Below are positions 7,552 to 20,600 of a DNA stretch of 64,000 nucleotides, in pieces. The stretch is from contig CAJTIM010000001.1 in the NCBI GenBank assembly GCA_910576325.1, forward strand, positions 124,001 to 188,000. The letters run 5' to 3'. This DNA is from Clostridia bacterium (GTDB taxonomy: Bacteria; Bacillota; Clostridia; Lachnospirales; Lachnospiraceae). The stretch's first letter is position 1. Each line of letters starts with the position of its first letter. The translations under genes and the position numbers were made by a program. Below the pieces are notes generated by a model that saw only the letters and a list, made by a program, of their open reading frames with translations, ran no database searches and had not been told where the DNA came from.

Positions 7552-10143
7552 TTAAACAGACGAATTAAGAGAAGCAGTCAATCCCTCCCCATCCGTATCA
7601 ATCACAATCGTATCCCCTGCAGCGATCTTCCCGCCCAGAATAAGCTTTGCGGCAAGGGTCTCCACATGCTTCTGCATATACCGCTTCAAAGGCCGCGCGC
7701 CGTACACCGGATCGTATCCATGCTCCGTAATAAATGTCCTGGCCTGTTCCGTAAGCGCAAGAGTCAGCTCCCGGTCCTTCAAACGCCCGTTCAGCTCATC
7801 CAGAAGCAGATGAATAATGGAAGCAATATCCCTCTTGCTTAAAGGCTTAAAGAGAATCGTTTCATCCAGCCGATTCAAAAATTCCGGCCGGAAATGCGCT
7901 CTCAAGTCATTCATCACCAGCTTCTGAGCCTCATCCCGGATATTTCCCTCATCATCAATCCCCTCCAGAAGATAAGAAGAACCGATATTCGAGGTCATAA
8001 TCAAAATCGTATTCTTAAAATCCACCGTGCGCCCCTGAGAATCCGTAATCCTTCCGTCATCCAGTACCTGCAGAAGCACATTGAACACATCAGGATGGGC
8101 CTTCTCAATCTCATCAAACAGCACCACGGAATAAGGCTTTCTGCGAACGGCCTCCGTAAGCTGGCCGCCCTCCTCATAGCCCACATATCCGGGAGGCGCT
8201 CCGATCAGCCGGGAAACAGAGTACTTCTCCATATACTCACTCATATCTATCCGCACCATATTCTGCTCATCATCAAAGAGACTGGCCGCAAGAGCCTTGG
8301 CAAGCTCCGTCTTTCCCACACCCGTAGGCCCAAGAAACAGAAAAGAGCCAATGGGCTTGCCGGGGTCTTTAATCCCCGCCTTAGAACGAATAATAGCCTC
8401 AGAAACAAGAGTCACTCCCTCATCCTGCCCAATCACGCGCTTGTGAAGCTCCTCATCCAGATGCAGTGTCTTATTCCGCTCGCTTTCCGTCAGCTTAGCC
8501 ACCGGAATCCCCGTCCACCGGGAAATAATACGGGCAATCTCATCCTCCGTCACCGCCTCATGCACCAGAGACAAATCCTTCTTATGAATCGATTCCTCCT
8601 CCTGCGCCAGCTGCTTTTGAAGCTGAGGAAGCTTGCCGTATTGCAGCTCCGCCGCCTTATTCAGATCATAATTCTGCTGCGCCGTCTGAATCTGCTTATT
8701 AATATCCTCAATTTCCTCACGCAGCTTGGAGAGACGCTCCACCGAGGTTTTTTCATTATCCCACTGAGCCTTCTTCCCGTTAAATTCATCCCGAAGCTCC
8801 GCAAGCTCTCTTTGAAGATGCTCCAACCGCTCCTGGCTCAGACGATCCGTCTCCTTTTTCAAAGCCGCCTCTTCAATCTCAAGCTGCATGATTTTCCGGC
8901 TCAGCTCATCCAGCTCCGCCGGCATAGAATCAAGCTCCGTCTTAATCAAAGCACAGGCTTCATCCACCAGGTCAATCGCCTTATCCGGCAGAAAACGGTC
9001 GGAAATATAGCGATTGGAGAGTGCAGCCGCAGACACAAGCGCCGCGTCCGTAATCTTAACGCCGTGGAACACCTCGTAGCGCTCCTTCAACCCTCTTAAG
9101 ATAGAAATCGTATCCTCCACCGTAGGCTCATCCACCATCACCGGCTGAAAACGCCGTTCCAAAGCCGCATCCTTCTCAATATACTGCCGATACTCATCCA
9201 GGGTCGTAGCGCCGATACAATGAAGCTCCCCTCTGGCAAGCATCGGCTTTAACATATTGCCTGCATCCATAGCCCCGTCCGTCTTACCGGCCCCCACAAT
9301 CAAATGCAGCTCATCAATAAAAAGAACAATCTGCCCGTCACTCTTGCGAACCTCATCCAGCACAGCCTTCAAACGCTCCTCAAATTCCCCCCGGTATTTG
9401 GCCCCAGCCACCAGAGCGCCCATATCCAGAGCAAAAAGCTTCTTATCCTTAAGTCCTTCCGGCACATCCCCCCGGACAATCCGCTGCGCCAGCCCTTCAA
9501 TAGCAGCCGTCTTACCAACACCGGGTTCCCCGATAAGAACAGGATTATTCTTCGTCTTTCTGGAAAGAATACGAATAATATTTCGAATCTCCGCATCCCG
9601 ACCAATCACCGGGTCAAGCTTCTGCTCCCGCGCCCGCTCCACCAGATCCGCCCCATACTTATTCAGCGTATCATATGTCGCCTCAGGATTATCACTGGTA
9701 ACACGCTGATTTCCCCGAACCGTAGAAAGGGCTTTCAGAAAACGCTCCCTCGTAATCCCATACTCCTTAAAAATCTCCTTAACAGAAGGGCTTGGGTTAT
9801 CAAGAAGAGCAAGAAACAAATGCTCCACGGAAACATACTCATCCCCCATCTGCTTCGCCTCATCCTCAGCACTGATAAGTACCTTATTTAAATACTGCCC
9901 CACATAGGGCTGCCCGCCGGAAACCTTCACCCTCTTATTCAGAGCCTGATCCACCCGATTCACAAAATGCTCCGTCTGAATCTCCATCTTAGAAATCAGC
10001 TTCAGGATAAGACTATCCTCCTGCCTAAGAAGGCTCATAAGCAAATGCTCCTGTTCCAGCTCCTGATTGCCATATTCATAGGCAGTCTTTTCCAGGTCAT
10101 TCACAGCCTGTATAGATTTCTGAGTAAATTTGTTAATATTCAT
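7552..10143 (-). CDS. clpB: ATP-dependent disaggregase ClpB
   Basis: The product is 863 residues starting at [10 protein letters not shown]; an upstream in-frame start would place the ribosome site inside the gene. It is a full-length class I Clp/Hsp100 protein: N-domain repeats (1-145), first AAA+ module with Walker [10 protein letters not shown] and Walker B LFIDELH, a long coiled-coil middle domain (about 410-525) that marks ClpB rather than ClpA/C, and second AAA+ module with GPTGVGKTE and [13 protein letters not shown]. It threads aggregated proteins through its hexamer and hands them to DnaK/DnaJ, encoded just beyond in the opposite direction. There is no CIRCE in front of it; instead the leader carries a hairpin followed by a T-run. 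Confidence 0.97.
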   Translation of the reverse strand: MNINKFTQKSIQAVNDLEKTAYEYGNQELEQEHLLMSLLRQEDSLILKLISKMEIQTEHFVNRVDQALNKRVKVSGGQPYVGQYLNKVLISAEDEAKQMGDEYVSVEHLFLALLDNPSPSVKEIFKEYGITRERFLKALSTVRGNQRVTSDNPEATYDTLNKYGADLVERAREQKLDPVIGRDAEIRNIIRILSRKTKNNPVLIGEPGVGKTAAIEGLAQRIVRGDVPEGLKDKKLFALDMGALVAGAKYRGEFEERLKAVLDEVRKSDGQIVLFIDELHLIVGAGKTDGAMDAGNMLKPMLARGELHCIGATTLDEYRQYIEKDAALERRFQPVMVDEPTVEDTISILRGLKERYEVFHGVKITDAALVSAAALSNRYISDRFLPDKAIDLVDEACALIKTELDSMPAELDELSRKIMQLEIEEAALKKETDRLSQERLEHLQRELAELRDEFNGKKAQWDNEKTSVERLSKLREEIEDINKQIQTAQQNYDLNKAAELQYGKLPQLQKQLAQEEESIHKKDLSLVHEAVTEDEIARIISRWTGIPVAKLTESERNKTLHLDEELHKRVIGQDEGVTLVSEAIIRSKAGIKDPGKPIGSFLFLGPTGVGKTELAKALAASLFDDEQNMVRIDMSEYMEKYSVSRLIGAPPGYVGYEEGGQLTEAVRRKPYSVVLFDEIEKAHPDVFNVLLQVLDDGRITDSQGRTVDFKNTILIMTSNIGSSYLLEGIDDEGNIRDEAQKLVMNDLRAHFRPEFLNRLDETILFKPLSKRDIASIIHLLLDELNGRLKDRELTLALTEQARTFITEHGYDPVYGARPLKRYMQKHVETLAAKLILGGKIAAGDTIVIDTDGEGLTASLNSSV

Positions 10144-10268
10144 AATCTGCCTCCTATTCCGGTTCCGTAAAATGCAAAAAACCCTATACCACACACTTAT
10201 GCATGTGATACAGGGCCTTGTTCACTTGTCTACACCTAGTATATATCACTCTCTATCAAAAAATGCAA
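10144..10268 (-). promoter_or_regulatory. clpB promoter and leader with possible attenuator
   Basis: On the minus strand TTGCAT (10263-10268), 17 nt and TATATA (10240-10245) form the promoter. The leader of about 90 nt contains a hairpin, CCCTGTATCACAT / GTGTGGTATAGGG (10182-10215), followed directly by a T-run (10176-10181), the layout of a terminator-type attenuator. It ends in GGAACCGGAATAGGAGG at the ribosome site, a form of the motif found before several other genes here. Confidence 0.6.
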
Positions 10269-10857
10269 TACTTAATTTCTAAAATAATTCTAAACATTTC
10301 ACCAAACATTTCTAAACAAAACATTCCGTCCAAACGTTCTTCCCGGCCGACACCCCCATAAATCCTTATCCATTTTCCTAATACAGACCACGCATCCATA
10401 CAGAAAACCACATATCCCTTCAGGCATTACATACCTGCTGAAAATGCAGCCGCACCTATCCATTGCAGGCGCCAGGCAAATACTTTATAATTAGCATACA
10501 ACCCGTAAGAGACCTGCATAACAAAGAAACAAGCCACCCACCAATCAAAGTATTATAAAAAAAACACCAAAAAACTCCCGTCCCCAAGCAGTTCATCCAG
10601 GAGGAGGCGGCGGGCAGGGGCACAGGCTTTTCCGATATCAGGTGTCCGGCTGTTCGCGAACATGCTGTCTGATATGGCCGGACATTACCACAATCCCAAA
10701 AACACCTTCCAAAAACAACAAGGTAATGTCCGACCAGAGCAGACCGCGTGTTCGCGAACCGTCCGAACACAGATATGGAAAAGCCTGTGCCCCTGCCCGC
10801 CGCCTCCTCCTGGATGAACTGCCTCCCCCCCAATTTCTAAAAAAAACATAAACTCGC
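10269..10857. other. Non-coding region between clpB and hrcA
   Basis: No gene is supported. Positions 10269-10570 are AT/AC-rich with no visible signal. Positions 10588-10822 hold the long palindrome described separately. Confidence 0.6.
10588..10822. repeat. Large imperfect palindrome, copy 1 (235 bp)
   Basis: The outer arms GCAGTTCATCCAGGAGGAGG (10588-10607) and its complement ending at 10822 are perfect. Inner arms CGGACATTACC (10679-10689) and GGTAATGTCCG (10722-10732) flank a loop of about 32 nt. The middle of each arm (TGTCCGGCTGTTCGCGAACA and similar) is shared with the palindrome at 46991-47224, there inverted. Confidence 0.85.
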
Positions 10858-10886
10858 TTGACAAACGCCCCCCATAGTGCTATTTT
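10858..10886 (+). promoter_or_regulatory. Promoter of the hrcA operon
   Basis: TTGACA (10858-10863), a 17-nt spacer and TATTTT (10881-10886), placed just before the CIRCE element. Confidence 0.85.
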
Positions 10887-10890
10887 AATG

Positions 10891-10917
10891 TTAGCACTCA
10901 AAAGGGCCGAGTGCTAA
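10891..10917. promoter_or_regulatory. CIRCE operator
   Basis: TTAGCACTC (10891-10899), 9 nt, GAGTGCTAA (10909-10917) is a perfect match to the consensus CIRCE inverted repeat bound by HrcA. It lies right after the -10 box, so HrcA would block its own operon and release it on heat shock. No second CIRCE was found before dnaK or clpB in this window. Confidence 0.97.
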
Positions 10918-10984
10918 TAGAAAAAAGACACACAAGAGTATTCCCAACAAAAATGGAAATCCTCTATAAAAATGGGGTGACGAA

Positions 10985-12019
10985 TTGGAACTGGACGAAA
11001 GAAAACTGAAAATCCTGCAGGCAATCATCCGCAACTACATGGAAACAGGAGAACCCGTAGGCTCCAGAACCATTTCCAAGTATTCCGATTTGAACCTAAG
11101 CTCCGCAACCATCCGCAACGAGATGTCAGACCTGGAGGAAATGGGTTACATCCTGCAGCCCCACACCTCAGCCGGAAGAATCCCATCTGACAAAGGCTAC
11201 CGTCTCTACGTGGATCGGATGATGGAAGAAAAAGACCGGGAAGTCAGCGAGCTGAAAGAGCTGATGATAGAGCGGACCGACAAAATGGAGCGCGTACTCA
11301 AGCAGGTAGTAAAGGTCCTGGCGGCCAACACCAACTACGCCACCATAGTATCCGCCCCCACCTACCACCGGAACAAGCTGAAATTCATTCAGCTCTCCAA
11401 GGTCAGTTCCACCCAGATACTTACCGTTATCATGCTGGAAGGCAATCTGGTACGAAACAAGGTGATTCCGGTCACCGAAGAGCTGGACCAGGAGACCGTG
11501 CTGAAGCTGAACATCCTTCTGAACAGCGTTCTGAACGGATTGGCCATCGAGGAAATCAATCTGGCCATGATAAAGAACCTGAAGGAGCAGGCAGGAATCC
11601 ACAGCGGACTGGTAGCCGACGTCATTGACGCGGTGGCGGAGGTCATTCATTCGGAGGAGGAAGTAGAGATATACACCTCCGGAACCACCAACATTTTCCG
11701 CTATCCGGAGCTGTCCGAGAACGGAAAGGCCAGCGAGCTGCTAAGCACCTTCGAGGAAAAGCAGGAGCTTACGGATCTGGTAACCCGGACCCTGGAGGAA
11801 AGCGGCGACCGGGACATCCAGGTATACATTGGCCAGGAGCTTCCCGTACAGGCCATGAAGGACTGCAGCGTGGTGACAGCCACCTACGAGCTGGGAGACG
11901 GACTTCGCGGCACCATCGGAATCATAGGACCGAAGCGCATGGACTATGAAAATGTGGTAAACACCTTGAAAACCCTCACGGACCAGCTGGACGAGATATA
12001 TAACCGAAAGAGAGAATAA
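10985..12019 (+). CDS. hrcA: Heat-inducible transcription repressor HrcA
   Basis: The product is 344 residues from TTG 10985, 4 nt after GGGGTGA; no ATG in frame precedes the conserved start ELDERKLKILQAII. The N-terminal winged helix (1-70) includes GEPVGSRTISK and LSSATIRNEMSDLEEMGY, the DNA-contact helix region. The remainder is the HrcA dimerisation/GAF-like domain, ending near GTIGIIGPKRMDYENVV, a conserved C-terminal motif. Length is standard. It represses the operon through the CIRCE site 70 nt upstream and needs GroE-type chaperone feedback to stay active in other Firmicutes. First gene of the hrcA-grpE-dnaK-dnaJ cluster. Confidence 0.97.
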   Translation: MELDERKLKILQAIIRNYMETGEPVGSRTISKYSDLNLSSATIRNEMSDLEEMGYILQPHTSAGRIPSDKGYRLYVDRMMEEKDREVSELKELMIERTDKMERVLKQVVKVLAANTNYATIVSAPTYHRNKLKFIQLSKVSSTQILTVIMLEGNLVRNKVIPVTEELDQETVLKLNILLNSVLNGLAIEEINLAMIKNLKEQAGIHSGLVADVIDAVAEVIHSEEEVEIYTSGTTNIFRYPELSENGKASELLSTFEEKQELTDLVTRTLEESGDRDIQVYIGQELPVQAMKDCSVVTATYELGDGLRGTIGIIGPKRMDYENVVNTLKTLTDQLDEIYNRKRE

Positions 12020-12043
12020 AGGAAGAGAAAGGGGTAAAGACCC

Positions 12044-12685
12044 GTGGAAAAAGAAATGAAACAGGAAGAGGCAATTCAGGAAGAAGAGCTTCAAAGAGAA
12101 GCGGCGGAGGCAGAAGCCGCACAGGAAGAGCCGGAGGCGGAAGCGGCGCAGGAGACAGAGGAAGAAGCGGCCGAAGACGCCAAAGAGCCAAAGGAGCAGA
12201 AAGAAAAGTCCGAAAAATCCTTCCTGGGAAAGAAAAAGAAGAAAAAAGACCCCAGGGACGAGAAGATCGAAGAGCTTGAAGATCGGGTAAAGCGCCAGAT
12301 GGCGGAGTTTGACAACTTCCGCAAGCGCACCGAAAAAGAAAAATCCCACATGTATGAAGTGGGAGCCAGGGATGTAATTGAAAAGATCCTTCCGGTGGTA
12401 GACAACTTCGAGCGCGGTCTTGCAGCCGTTCCGGAAGAGGAGCGGACCAATCCCATTATCGAGGGAATGGATAAGATCTACAAGCAGCTGATGACCGTAC
12501 TGACCGACCTGGGCGTAGCGCCCATTGAGGCGGCAGGCCAGGAATTTGATCCCAACCTTCACAATGCGGTGATGCACATAGAGGATGAAGAGCTTGGGGA
12601 GAATATTGTGGCGGAGGAATTTCAGAAAGGGTACACCTATAAGGAAACCGTTATTCGTCACAGTATGGTGAAAGTGGCAAATTGA
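12044..12685 (+). CDS. grpE: Nucleotide exchange factor GrpE
   Basis: The product is 213 residues from GTG 12044 with GAAAGGGG upstream. The first 75 residues are an unusually long, very acidic, low-complexity Glu/Ala tract ending in a Lys-rich patch (KKKKKK near residue 67). The conserved GrpE part begins at the long paired helix (about 80-135, with AEFDNFRKRTEKEK) and ends in the beta-wing (NLHNAVMHIEDEEL, ENIVAEEFQKGYTYKETVIRHSMVKVAN). It drives ADP release from DnaK. It sits 24 nt after hrcA and 95 nt before dnaK in the same operon. Confidence 0.96.
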   Translation: MEKEMKQEEAIQEEELQREAAEAEAAQEEPEAEAAQETEEEAAEDAKEPKEQKEKSEKSFLGKKKKKKDPRDEKIEELEDRVKRQMAEFDNFRKRTEKEKSHMYEVGARDVIEKILPVVDNFERGLAAVPEEERTNPIIEGMDKIYKQLMTVLTDLGVAPIEAAGQEFDPNLHNAVMHIEDEELGENIVAEEFQKGYTYKETVIRHSMVKVAN

Positions 12686-12711
12686 CACGGCGGCAGGCAA
12701 AGCTTTTCTGA

Positions 12712-14637
<1,926 letters not shown>

Positions 14638-14696
14638 AATCTCTGTGTATTGCGAAGTGAGTTGCCGGTCACTGTGTGAACCGTAGCATAAAAAGG

Positions 14697-14741
14697 ATTC
14701 CAAGGAAAGTGAACGAAGAAGCAGTCCGCTTTCCTTGGAAT
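14697..14741 (+). terminator. Hairpin between dnaK and dnaJ
   Basis: A perfect 13-bp stem ATTCCAAGGAAAG (14697-14709) / CTTTCCTTGGAAT (14729-14741), followed only by TTGG. It could be a partial terminator or an mRNA processing/stability element that lowers DnaJ relative to DnaK. Confidence 0.6.
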
Positions 14742-14856
14742 TTGGCCGTATTAAAAACATTGCATCCCGCCGGTTTTCAATGAACGGCAGAGGGTAACAT
14801 AGGCAAGTGATTCGTCTGATTACCAGGAGTATTTAAATAAAGAGGAAGATAGAAGA

Positions 14857-16020
14857 ATGGCAGAGCAGAAGAGAGACTATTATGAGGTCTTAGGCATAGA
14901 CAAAAATGCGGATGACGCCGCAATTAAAAAAGCATACCGTCAGCTGGCGAAAAAATATCATCCCGATATGAACCCCGGCAACCAGGAGGCGGAGAAAAAG
15001 TTTAAGGAGGCTTCCGAAGCTTATGCGGTCTTAAGTGATCCGGATAAGCGCCGTCAGTACGATCAGTTCGGCCATGCGGCCTTTGAAGGAGGCGCCGGAG
15101 GAGGAGGCTTTGGCGGCTTCGATTTCACCGGTGCGGATATGGGAGATATCTTCGGAGATATTTTCGGAGATCTCTTTGGCGGCGGCCGCAGCAGGAGAGC
15201 CAACAACGGTCCCATGCAGGGGGCAAATCTGAGGGCGCAGATACGTGTGACCTTTGAGGAAGCCGTATTTGGCTGTGATAAGGAAATTGAGCTGACGTTA
15301 AAGGACGAGTGCGGAAAGTGCAACGGAACCGGTGCAAAGCCGGGAACCTCTCCGATTACCTGTACAAAGTGCGGCGGCAAGGGTCAGGTGGTGTATACCC
15401 AGCAGTCTTTATTTGGCATGGTGCAGAATGTGCGCACCTGCCCCGACTGTAACGGAACCGGTAAGGTAATTAAGGAAAAATGCCCCGACTGCTATGGAAC
15501 CGGATATATTTCCAATAAGAAGAAAATCGCGGTCACCGTGCCGGCCGGAATTGACAATGGCCAGAGCATCCGTATCCGCGGCAAAGGAGAGCCGGGAGTG
15601 AACGGCGGACCCAGAGGGGACTTGCTGGTGGAGGTTCTCGTAAGCAGGCATCCCATTTTCCAGAGACAGGATACGAACATTTATTCCACGGCTCCCATCA
15701 GCTTTGTGACAGCGGCTCTTGGAGGCACGGTGCGGATCAAGACCGTGGACGGCGAAGTGGAGTACGACGTAAAGGCAGGAACCCAGACCGATACCCGTGT
15801 CCGCTTAAAGGGCAAGGGCGTACCGTCCCTGCGGAATAAAAATGTGCGAGGAGATCATTATGTAACCCTGGTTGTGCAGGTGCCTACGGATTTGAGCAAG
15901 GATGCAAAAGAAGCCCTGCGTGCCTATGACGATGCGGTAAACGGCATTGCGCCCTCGGGAAAAGGGGGAAAAGCGAAAAAGCGCTTTATGGATAAGGTAA
16001 AGGAAGCGCTGGATGAATAA
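14857..16020 (+). CDS. dnaJ: Co-chaperone DnaJ (Hsp40)
   Basis: The product is 387 residues. The J domain occupies 1-70 with the HPD motif in [11 protein letters not shown] Gly/Phe-rich region follows (75-115). Four CxxCxGxG-type zinc repeats are present: [24 protein letters not shown] and CPDCYGTG (about 150-215), then the peptide-binding C-terminal domains. This is a complete class I DnaJ. It stimulates DnaK ATP hydrolysis and delivers unfolded clients. It is the last gene of the heat-shock operon and is followed by an intrinsic terminator at 16042. Confidence 0.98.
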   Translation: MAEQKRDYYEVLGIDKNADDAAIKKAYRQLAKKYHPDMNPGNQEAEKKFKEASEAYAVLSDPDKRRQYDQFGHAAFEGGAGGGGFGGFDFTGADMGDIFGDIFGDLFGGGRSRRANNGPMQGANLRAQIRVTFEEAVFGCDKEIELTLKDECGKCNGTGAKPGTSPITCTKCGGKGQVVYTQQSLFGMVQNVRTCPDCNGTGKVIKEKCPDCYGTGYISNKKKIAVTVPAGIDNGQSIRIRGKGEPGVNGGPRGDLLVEVLVSRHPIFQRQDTNIYSTAPISFVTAALGGTVRIKTVDGEVEYDVKAGTQTDTRVRLKGKGVPSLRNKNVRGDHYVTLVVQVPTDLSKDAKEALRAYDDAVNGIAPSGKGGKAKKRFMDKVKEALDE

Positions 16021-16041
16021 ACATTGACAGAACTTATAAAA

Positions 16042-16105
16042 ACGGCCCTGACATTGCAGAATACCGGAAGTACCGATACTCTGCAATGCCGGGGCCGTCT
16101 CTTAT
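16042..16105 (+). terminator. Terminator of the hrcA-dnaJ operon
   Basis: Long stem ACGGCCCTGACATTGCAGA (16042-16060) with TCTGCAATGCCGGGGCCGT (16080-16098), then CTCTTATTT. Confidence 0.85.
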
Positions 16106-16136
16106 TTAATGATGTAAAGCATGTCCGGACTTGAAT

Positions 16137-16643
16137 TTAAGCGGTTCTTACCTCCAGGGCGGTAAGACGCTTTTCAAAGCTTTTCATGCTGTGGAGCAGG
16201 AGGGTAATGGTCTCCTGTTCGTTTTTGGTGACACGGTAGATGTCCTTTAAACCGTCAAGCTCGCGCTCGATTTTTTCAAAACGTTTCTCATTCTTTTTAT
16301 CATAGCGTTCCATTTCATCCAAAAGCATAGACTCGGATTTGAACAGCATCTTTTTCATGCGTCTGGTCAATCTGTCCTCCGAAGCCTGGATTGAGGTCTG
16401 AATCAACTTTGTCATTCTGTCTTCGGACGCCTGAATGGATTCTTGAATCAATTTTGTCATTCTGTTCTCGGACGCCTGAATGGATTCCTGAATCAGTTTT
16501 GTCATCCTGGTTTCAGATTCCTGAATCAGTCCGGTCGTGCGCTCTTCGGATTCTTGAATCAGCCCAATCATCCTGGCCTCAGATTCCTGAACGGCCTTCC
16601 CAACTATTTCGGCAATCGCCGAAAGATCTTTTGCATCTAACAA
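16137..16643 (-). CDS. Coiled-coil repeat protein of unknown function
   Basis: The start is taken as TTG 16643, 5 nt after AAAGGAGG on the minus strand, giving 168 residues (LLDAKDLSAIAEIVGKAV...). An in-frame reading continues to 16835 but has no ribosome site. The middle (about residues 20-95) is built from repeated units of the form (M)TKLIQESIQASE(N/D)RMTKLIQ, with an 11- and 20-residue periodicity typical of long amphipathic coiled coils; the DNA repeats are visible as ATGGATTC(C/T)TGAATCA blocks. The C-terminal half (KKNEKRFEKIERELDGLKDIYRVTKNEQETI) is also coiled coil. No membrane segment or known catalytic motif. Copy number of the repeat is likely to vary between strains. Confidence 0.6.
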   Translation of the reverse strand: MLDAKDLSAIAEIVGKAVQESEARMIGLIQESEERTTGLIQESETRMTKLIQESIQASENRMTKLIQESIQASEDRMTKLIQTSIQASEDRLTRRMKKMLFKSESMLLDEMERYDKKNEKRFEKIERELDGLKDIYRVTKNEQETITLLLHSMKSFEKRLTALEVRTA

Positions 16644-16963
16644 GGTATCCTCCTTTCTCTTCCCAATCCGAGAAGAAATATGATTTGAACAGCATCTTTT
16701 TGAAGAGGTATTTTTAAGTATAATCGATCCTTTTTTAAAAAACCAGTCCATTTTAAAAAACCTTTTACAATTACCGAAAACGAGTTGCTGCTGTGCTCCG
16801 TAACCGGAAGTTTTGCTTTTAAATACTTTTCCCAAAGAAAGTGCTAGAAGAAAGCATCCGACTGCCCTTTGAACAATACGGACGGAAAAACAGGATAAAA
16901 GGGAACTGACAGAAGGAAAAGTATTTGGGCGCCGCCGGGCCTGCCTTTCATAAGACAGCCTGC
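16644..16963. other. Non-coding stretch between two minus-strand genes
   Basis: No gene is supported. The segment GATTTGAACAGCATCTTTTT at 16682-16701 repeats one inside the coiled-coil gene near 16336-16355, so part of the leader looks like a duplicated piece of that gene. TATACT on the minus strand (16717-16722) is a possible -10 box, without a convincing -35. Confidence 0.4.
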
Positions 16964-17206
16964 CTACATCCGGTTAATAAATTCTTCGACGGACCGCACC
17001 TGGCGCGCTAAAAGGAACCAGCGGTCCAGCTGAAAAAAGCTTGTCTGGTGTAAAATCTGTTCCTGGATTCTAAGCGGAACCTTACCGAGATCGGATAATA
17101 TCTCCAGAATACATTCGGCTTTACTGCTTGCAGCGCCTTGTATCCAGAGAAATAAAGATCCATAGCTTGAAATAGATTGTTCCATTTGATAATCATTTGT
17201 TTCCAA
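16964..17206 (-). CDS. Short protein resembling the C-terminal tail of Rpn/PD-(D/E)XK nuclease-family proteins
   Basis: An 80-residue reading from TTG 17206, with AAAGGAG upstream on the minus strand. The second half (LEILSDLGKVPLRIQEQIL...LDRWFLLARQVRSVEEF) has the pattern seen at the C-terminus of Rpn-type putative transposase/nuclease proteins of Clostridia, where a degenerate helix-turn repeat follows the nuclease domain. The nuclease part itself is absent, so this is either a remnant or a stand-alone tail module. The good ribosome site argues that it can still be translated. Function unknown. Confidence 0.45.
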   Translation of the reverse strand: METNDYQMEQSISSYGSLFLWIQGAASSKAECILEILSDLGKVPLRIQEQILHQTSFFQLDRWFLLARQVRSVEEFINRM

Positions 17207-17609
17207 AGGAAATCTCCTTTCTATGTAAAAGGGAACCTTGGCGAGCTGCCAGATAATTAGAAGCTGTTACAAGAGGGAGTATAGCAGAGTGCCTTTGCAA
17301 AATCAAGGAAAGCGGACCATTTGTATGATAATGTATAAAGATGTCGAAAAAGTTCATCCGGTCCCGGGCAAAATCCGCGTTTCCTCATACATTACTGCGC
17401 CGCCAGGTGTTTTCCGCAGTTTCGGTTCAAACACCGTTGTTCCAGGAGGGATTTTTAATATTTTGTACATCAAAAAATACAACATTGAAATGGACAATTC
17501 GGGGGCAATATGTTAGAATAATTTACATATGGGATACTCGCAGGTATCCCCCAATGCGTACCTGGGAAAGACTGACCGGGGCGAAACAATTTAAGGAGGA
17601 AAAGACAAA
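17207..17609 (+). promoter_or_regulatory. nifJ upstream region with promoter
   Basis: Apart from the promoter TGGACA (17491-17496), 17 nt, TAGAAT (17514-17519), no gene is supported. The leader is about 85 nt and ends in AAGGAGG before ATG 17610. At 17422-17450 a segment TTCGGTTCAAACACC... is shared, with five differences in 29 positions, with 42768-42796. Confidence 0.65.
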
Positions 17610-20600
17610 ATGGCTAGAAAAATGAAGACCATGGATGGTAATCATGCAGCGGCTCATGTATCCTATGCATATTCCGATGTTGCTGCAATCTATCCGATCA
17701 CACCTTCATCTGTTATGGCAGAGGCTACGGATGAATGGGCAACACAGGGAAGGACCAATATCTTTGGACAGACTGTACAGGTGACGGAGATGCAGTCCGA
17801 GGCAGGTGCGGCAGGCGCCGTACACGGTTCTCTGGCGGCAGGTGCGCTTACTACCACCTTTACGGCTTCCCAGGGTCTGCTTTTGATGATTCCCAACCTT
17901 TACAAAGTGGCAGGCGAGCAGCTTCCCGGCGTATTCAATGTATCCGCACGTGCTCTTGCAAGCCATGCATTATCCATTTTCGGAGATCACTCCGACGTAT
18001 ATGCATGCCGTCAGACCGGTGCGGCTATGCTCTGCGAATCCAGTGTACAGGAAGTTATGGACTTAACGCCTGTTGCTCACTGTGCAGGAATTAAGGGTAA
18101 GATTCCGTTCATCAACTTCTTTGACGGCTTCCGGACCTCCCACGAGATCCAGAAGATTGAGACCTGGGATTACGAGGATCTGAAGGATATGGTTGACATG
18201 GATGCCATCGACGCCTTCCGGAAGAACGCTCTGAACCCCAATCATCCCTGCCAGAGAGGTTCCGCTCAGAACCCGGATATCTTCTTCCAGGCCAGAGAAG
18301 CATGCAACCCCTACTACGACGCTCTTCCGGCGATTGTACAGGAGTACATGGACAAGGTAAATGCAAAGATTGGAACAGACTACAAACTGTTTAACTACTA
18401 CGGAGCCGCAGACGCAGAGCATGTGATCGTGGCAATGGGTTCCGTATGCGATACCATTGAAGAGACCATTGATTACCTGGTAGCGGCAGGCGAGAAGGTG
18501 GGCGTTGTAAAGGTACGTCTCTACCGTCCGTTCAGCGCAGAGGCACTGGTGGCTGCAATTCCTGATAGTGTTAAGAGAATTACCGTTCTTGACAGAACGA
18601 AAGAGCCGGGCGCTTTGGGCGAGCCTCTGTATCTGGATGTAGTGGCTGCTCTGAAGGGCACCAAGTTTAATGATACTCCGATCTTTACCGGCCGTTACGG
18701 ACTTGGCTCCAAGGATACCACGCCGGCACAGATCACTGCTGTTTATAAGAATGCAGACAAGCAGAAGTTCACCATCGGTATTGTGGATGATGTAACAGGT
18801 CTTTCCTTAGATCCGGGCGCTCCTCTGGTAACCACGCCGGAAGGAACCATTAACTGCAAGTTCTGGGGTCTGGGCGCTGACGGTACTGTTGGTGCGAATA
18901 AGAACTCCATCAAGATCATCGGCGACAATACCGACATGTATGCACAGGCTTACTTTGACTATGACTCCAAGAAGTCCGGCGGCGTAACCATGTCTCACCT
19001 GCGTTTTGGCAAGAGTCCCATTAAGTCTACCTATTTGATTCACAAGGCAAACTTTGTAGCCTGCCACAATCCGTCCTACGTACGCAAGTACAACATGGTA
19101 CAGGAGCTGGTGGACGGAGGAACCTTCCTTCTGAACTGTCCCTGGGATATGGAAGGCATTGAGAAGCATCTGCCCGGACAGGTGAAGAGCTTCATTGCAA
19201 ATCACGGTATTAAGTTCTATGTGATTGACGGTATTAAGATTGGTAAGGAGATCGGACTTGGCGGACGTATCAACACCGTTTTGCAGTCCGCATTCTTCAA
19301 GCTTGCCAATATCATTCCCGAGGAGCAGGCTATCGATCTGATGAAGGCTGCTGCAAAGGCAACCTACGGCCGCAAGGGAGACGCTATTGTTCAGATGAAC
19401 TATGACGCCATCGACGCAGGCGCAAAGCAGATCGTGGAGATTGAGGTTCCCGAGAGCTGGAAGAGCGCGGCGGACGAAGGCTTAACAACCACCCATGCAG
19501 AGGGCGGCAGAGCTGACGTAGTAAGCTTTGTAAATGAAATCCAGGCAAAAGTAAACGCACAGGAGGGCAATTCCCTGCCCGTATCCGCATTCAAGGATTA
19601 CGTGGACGGTACCACCCCCAGCGGTTCTTCTGCTTATGAGAAGCGCGGCATTGCCGTAGATATCCCCGTATGGCAGCCGGAGAACTGTATCCAGTGTAAC
19701 AGATGTTCTTATGTCTGCCCGCATGCGGTTATCCGTCCTATCGCTATGAGCGCAGAGGAAGCGGCAGCAGCGCCGGAAGGCACCAAGATGCTTGATATGA
19801 CCGGAATGCCGGAGTACAAGTTCGTAATGGCTATTTCCGCACTTGACTGTACGGGCTGCGGCTCCTGTGCAAATGTCTGCCCGGGCAAGAAGGGTGCAAA
19901 GGCACTTGCTATGGAGAATATGGAAGCCAATATTGCATCCCAGAAGCTGTTTGATTATGCTGTAACTCTGCCGGAGAAGGCAGACGTGATTGCCAAGTTC
20001 AAGGAGGCAACCGTAAAGGGCAGCCAGTTCAAGAAGCCGCTCCTTGAGTTCTCCGGAGCATGTGCAGGCTGCGGCGAGACACCGTATGCGAAGCTGATCA
20101 CCCAGCTCTTCGGTGACAGAATGTATATTGCAAATGCAACAGGATGTTCCTCTATCTGGGGCAACTCCTCACCCTCCACACCTTACACCGTAAATCAGAA
20201 GGGACAGGGTCCTGCATGGTCCAACTCCCTGTTTGAAGATGCGGCAGAGTTTGGTTATGGTATGAGCCTGGCACAGCGCGCCGTAAGAGGCGGCCTGAAG
20301 GCAAAAGTAGAAGCTCTGATGGCTAAGGCCGGCGATGATGTGAAGGCAGCGGCACAGGAGTGGCTTGACACCTATAACGTAGGAGCAGCCAACGGCGCAG
20401 CTACCGATAAGCTGGTTGCAGCGCTTGAGGCATGCGGATGCGACGAGGGCAAAGAGATTCTCAAAGACAAGGATTTCCTGGCTAAGAAGTCTCAGTGGAT
20501 CTTCGGCGGCGACGGCTGGGCATACGATATCGGCTTCGGCGGCGTAGACCATGTGCTGGCAAGCGGACAGGATGTAAACGTAATGGTATTCGATACTGAG

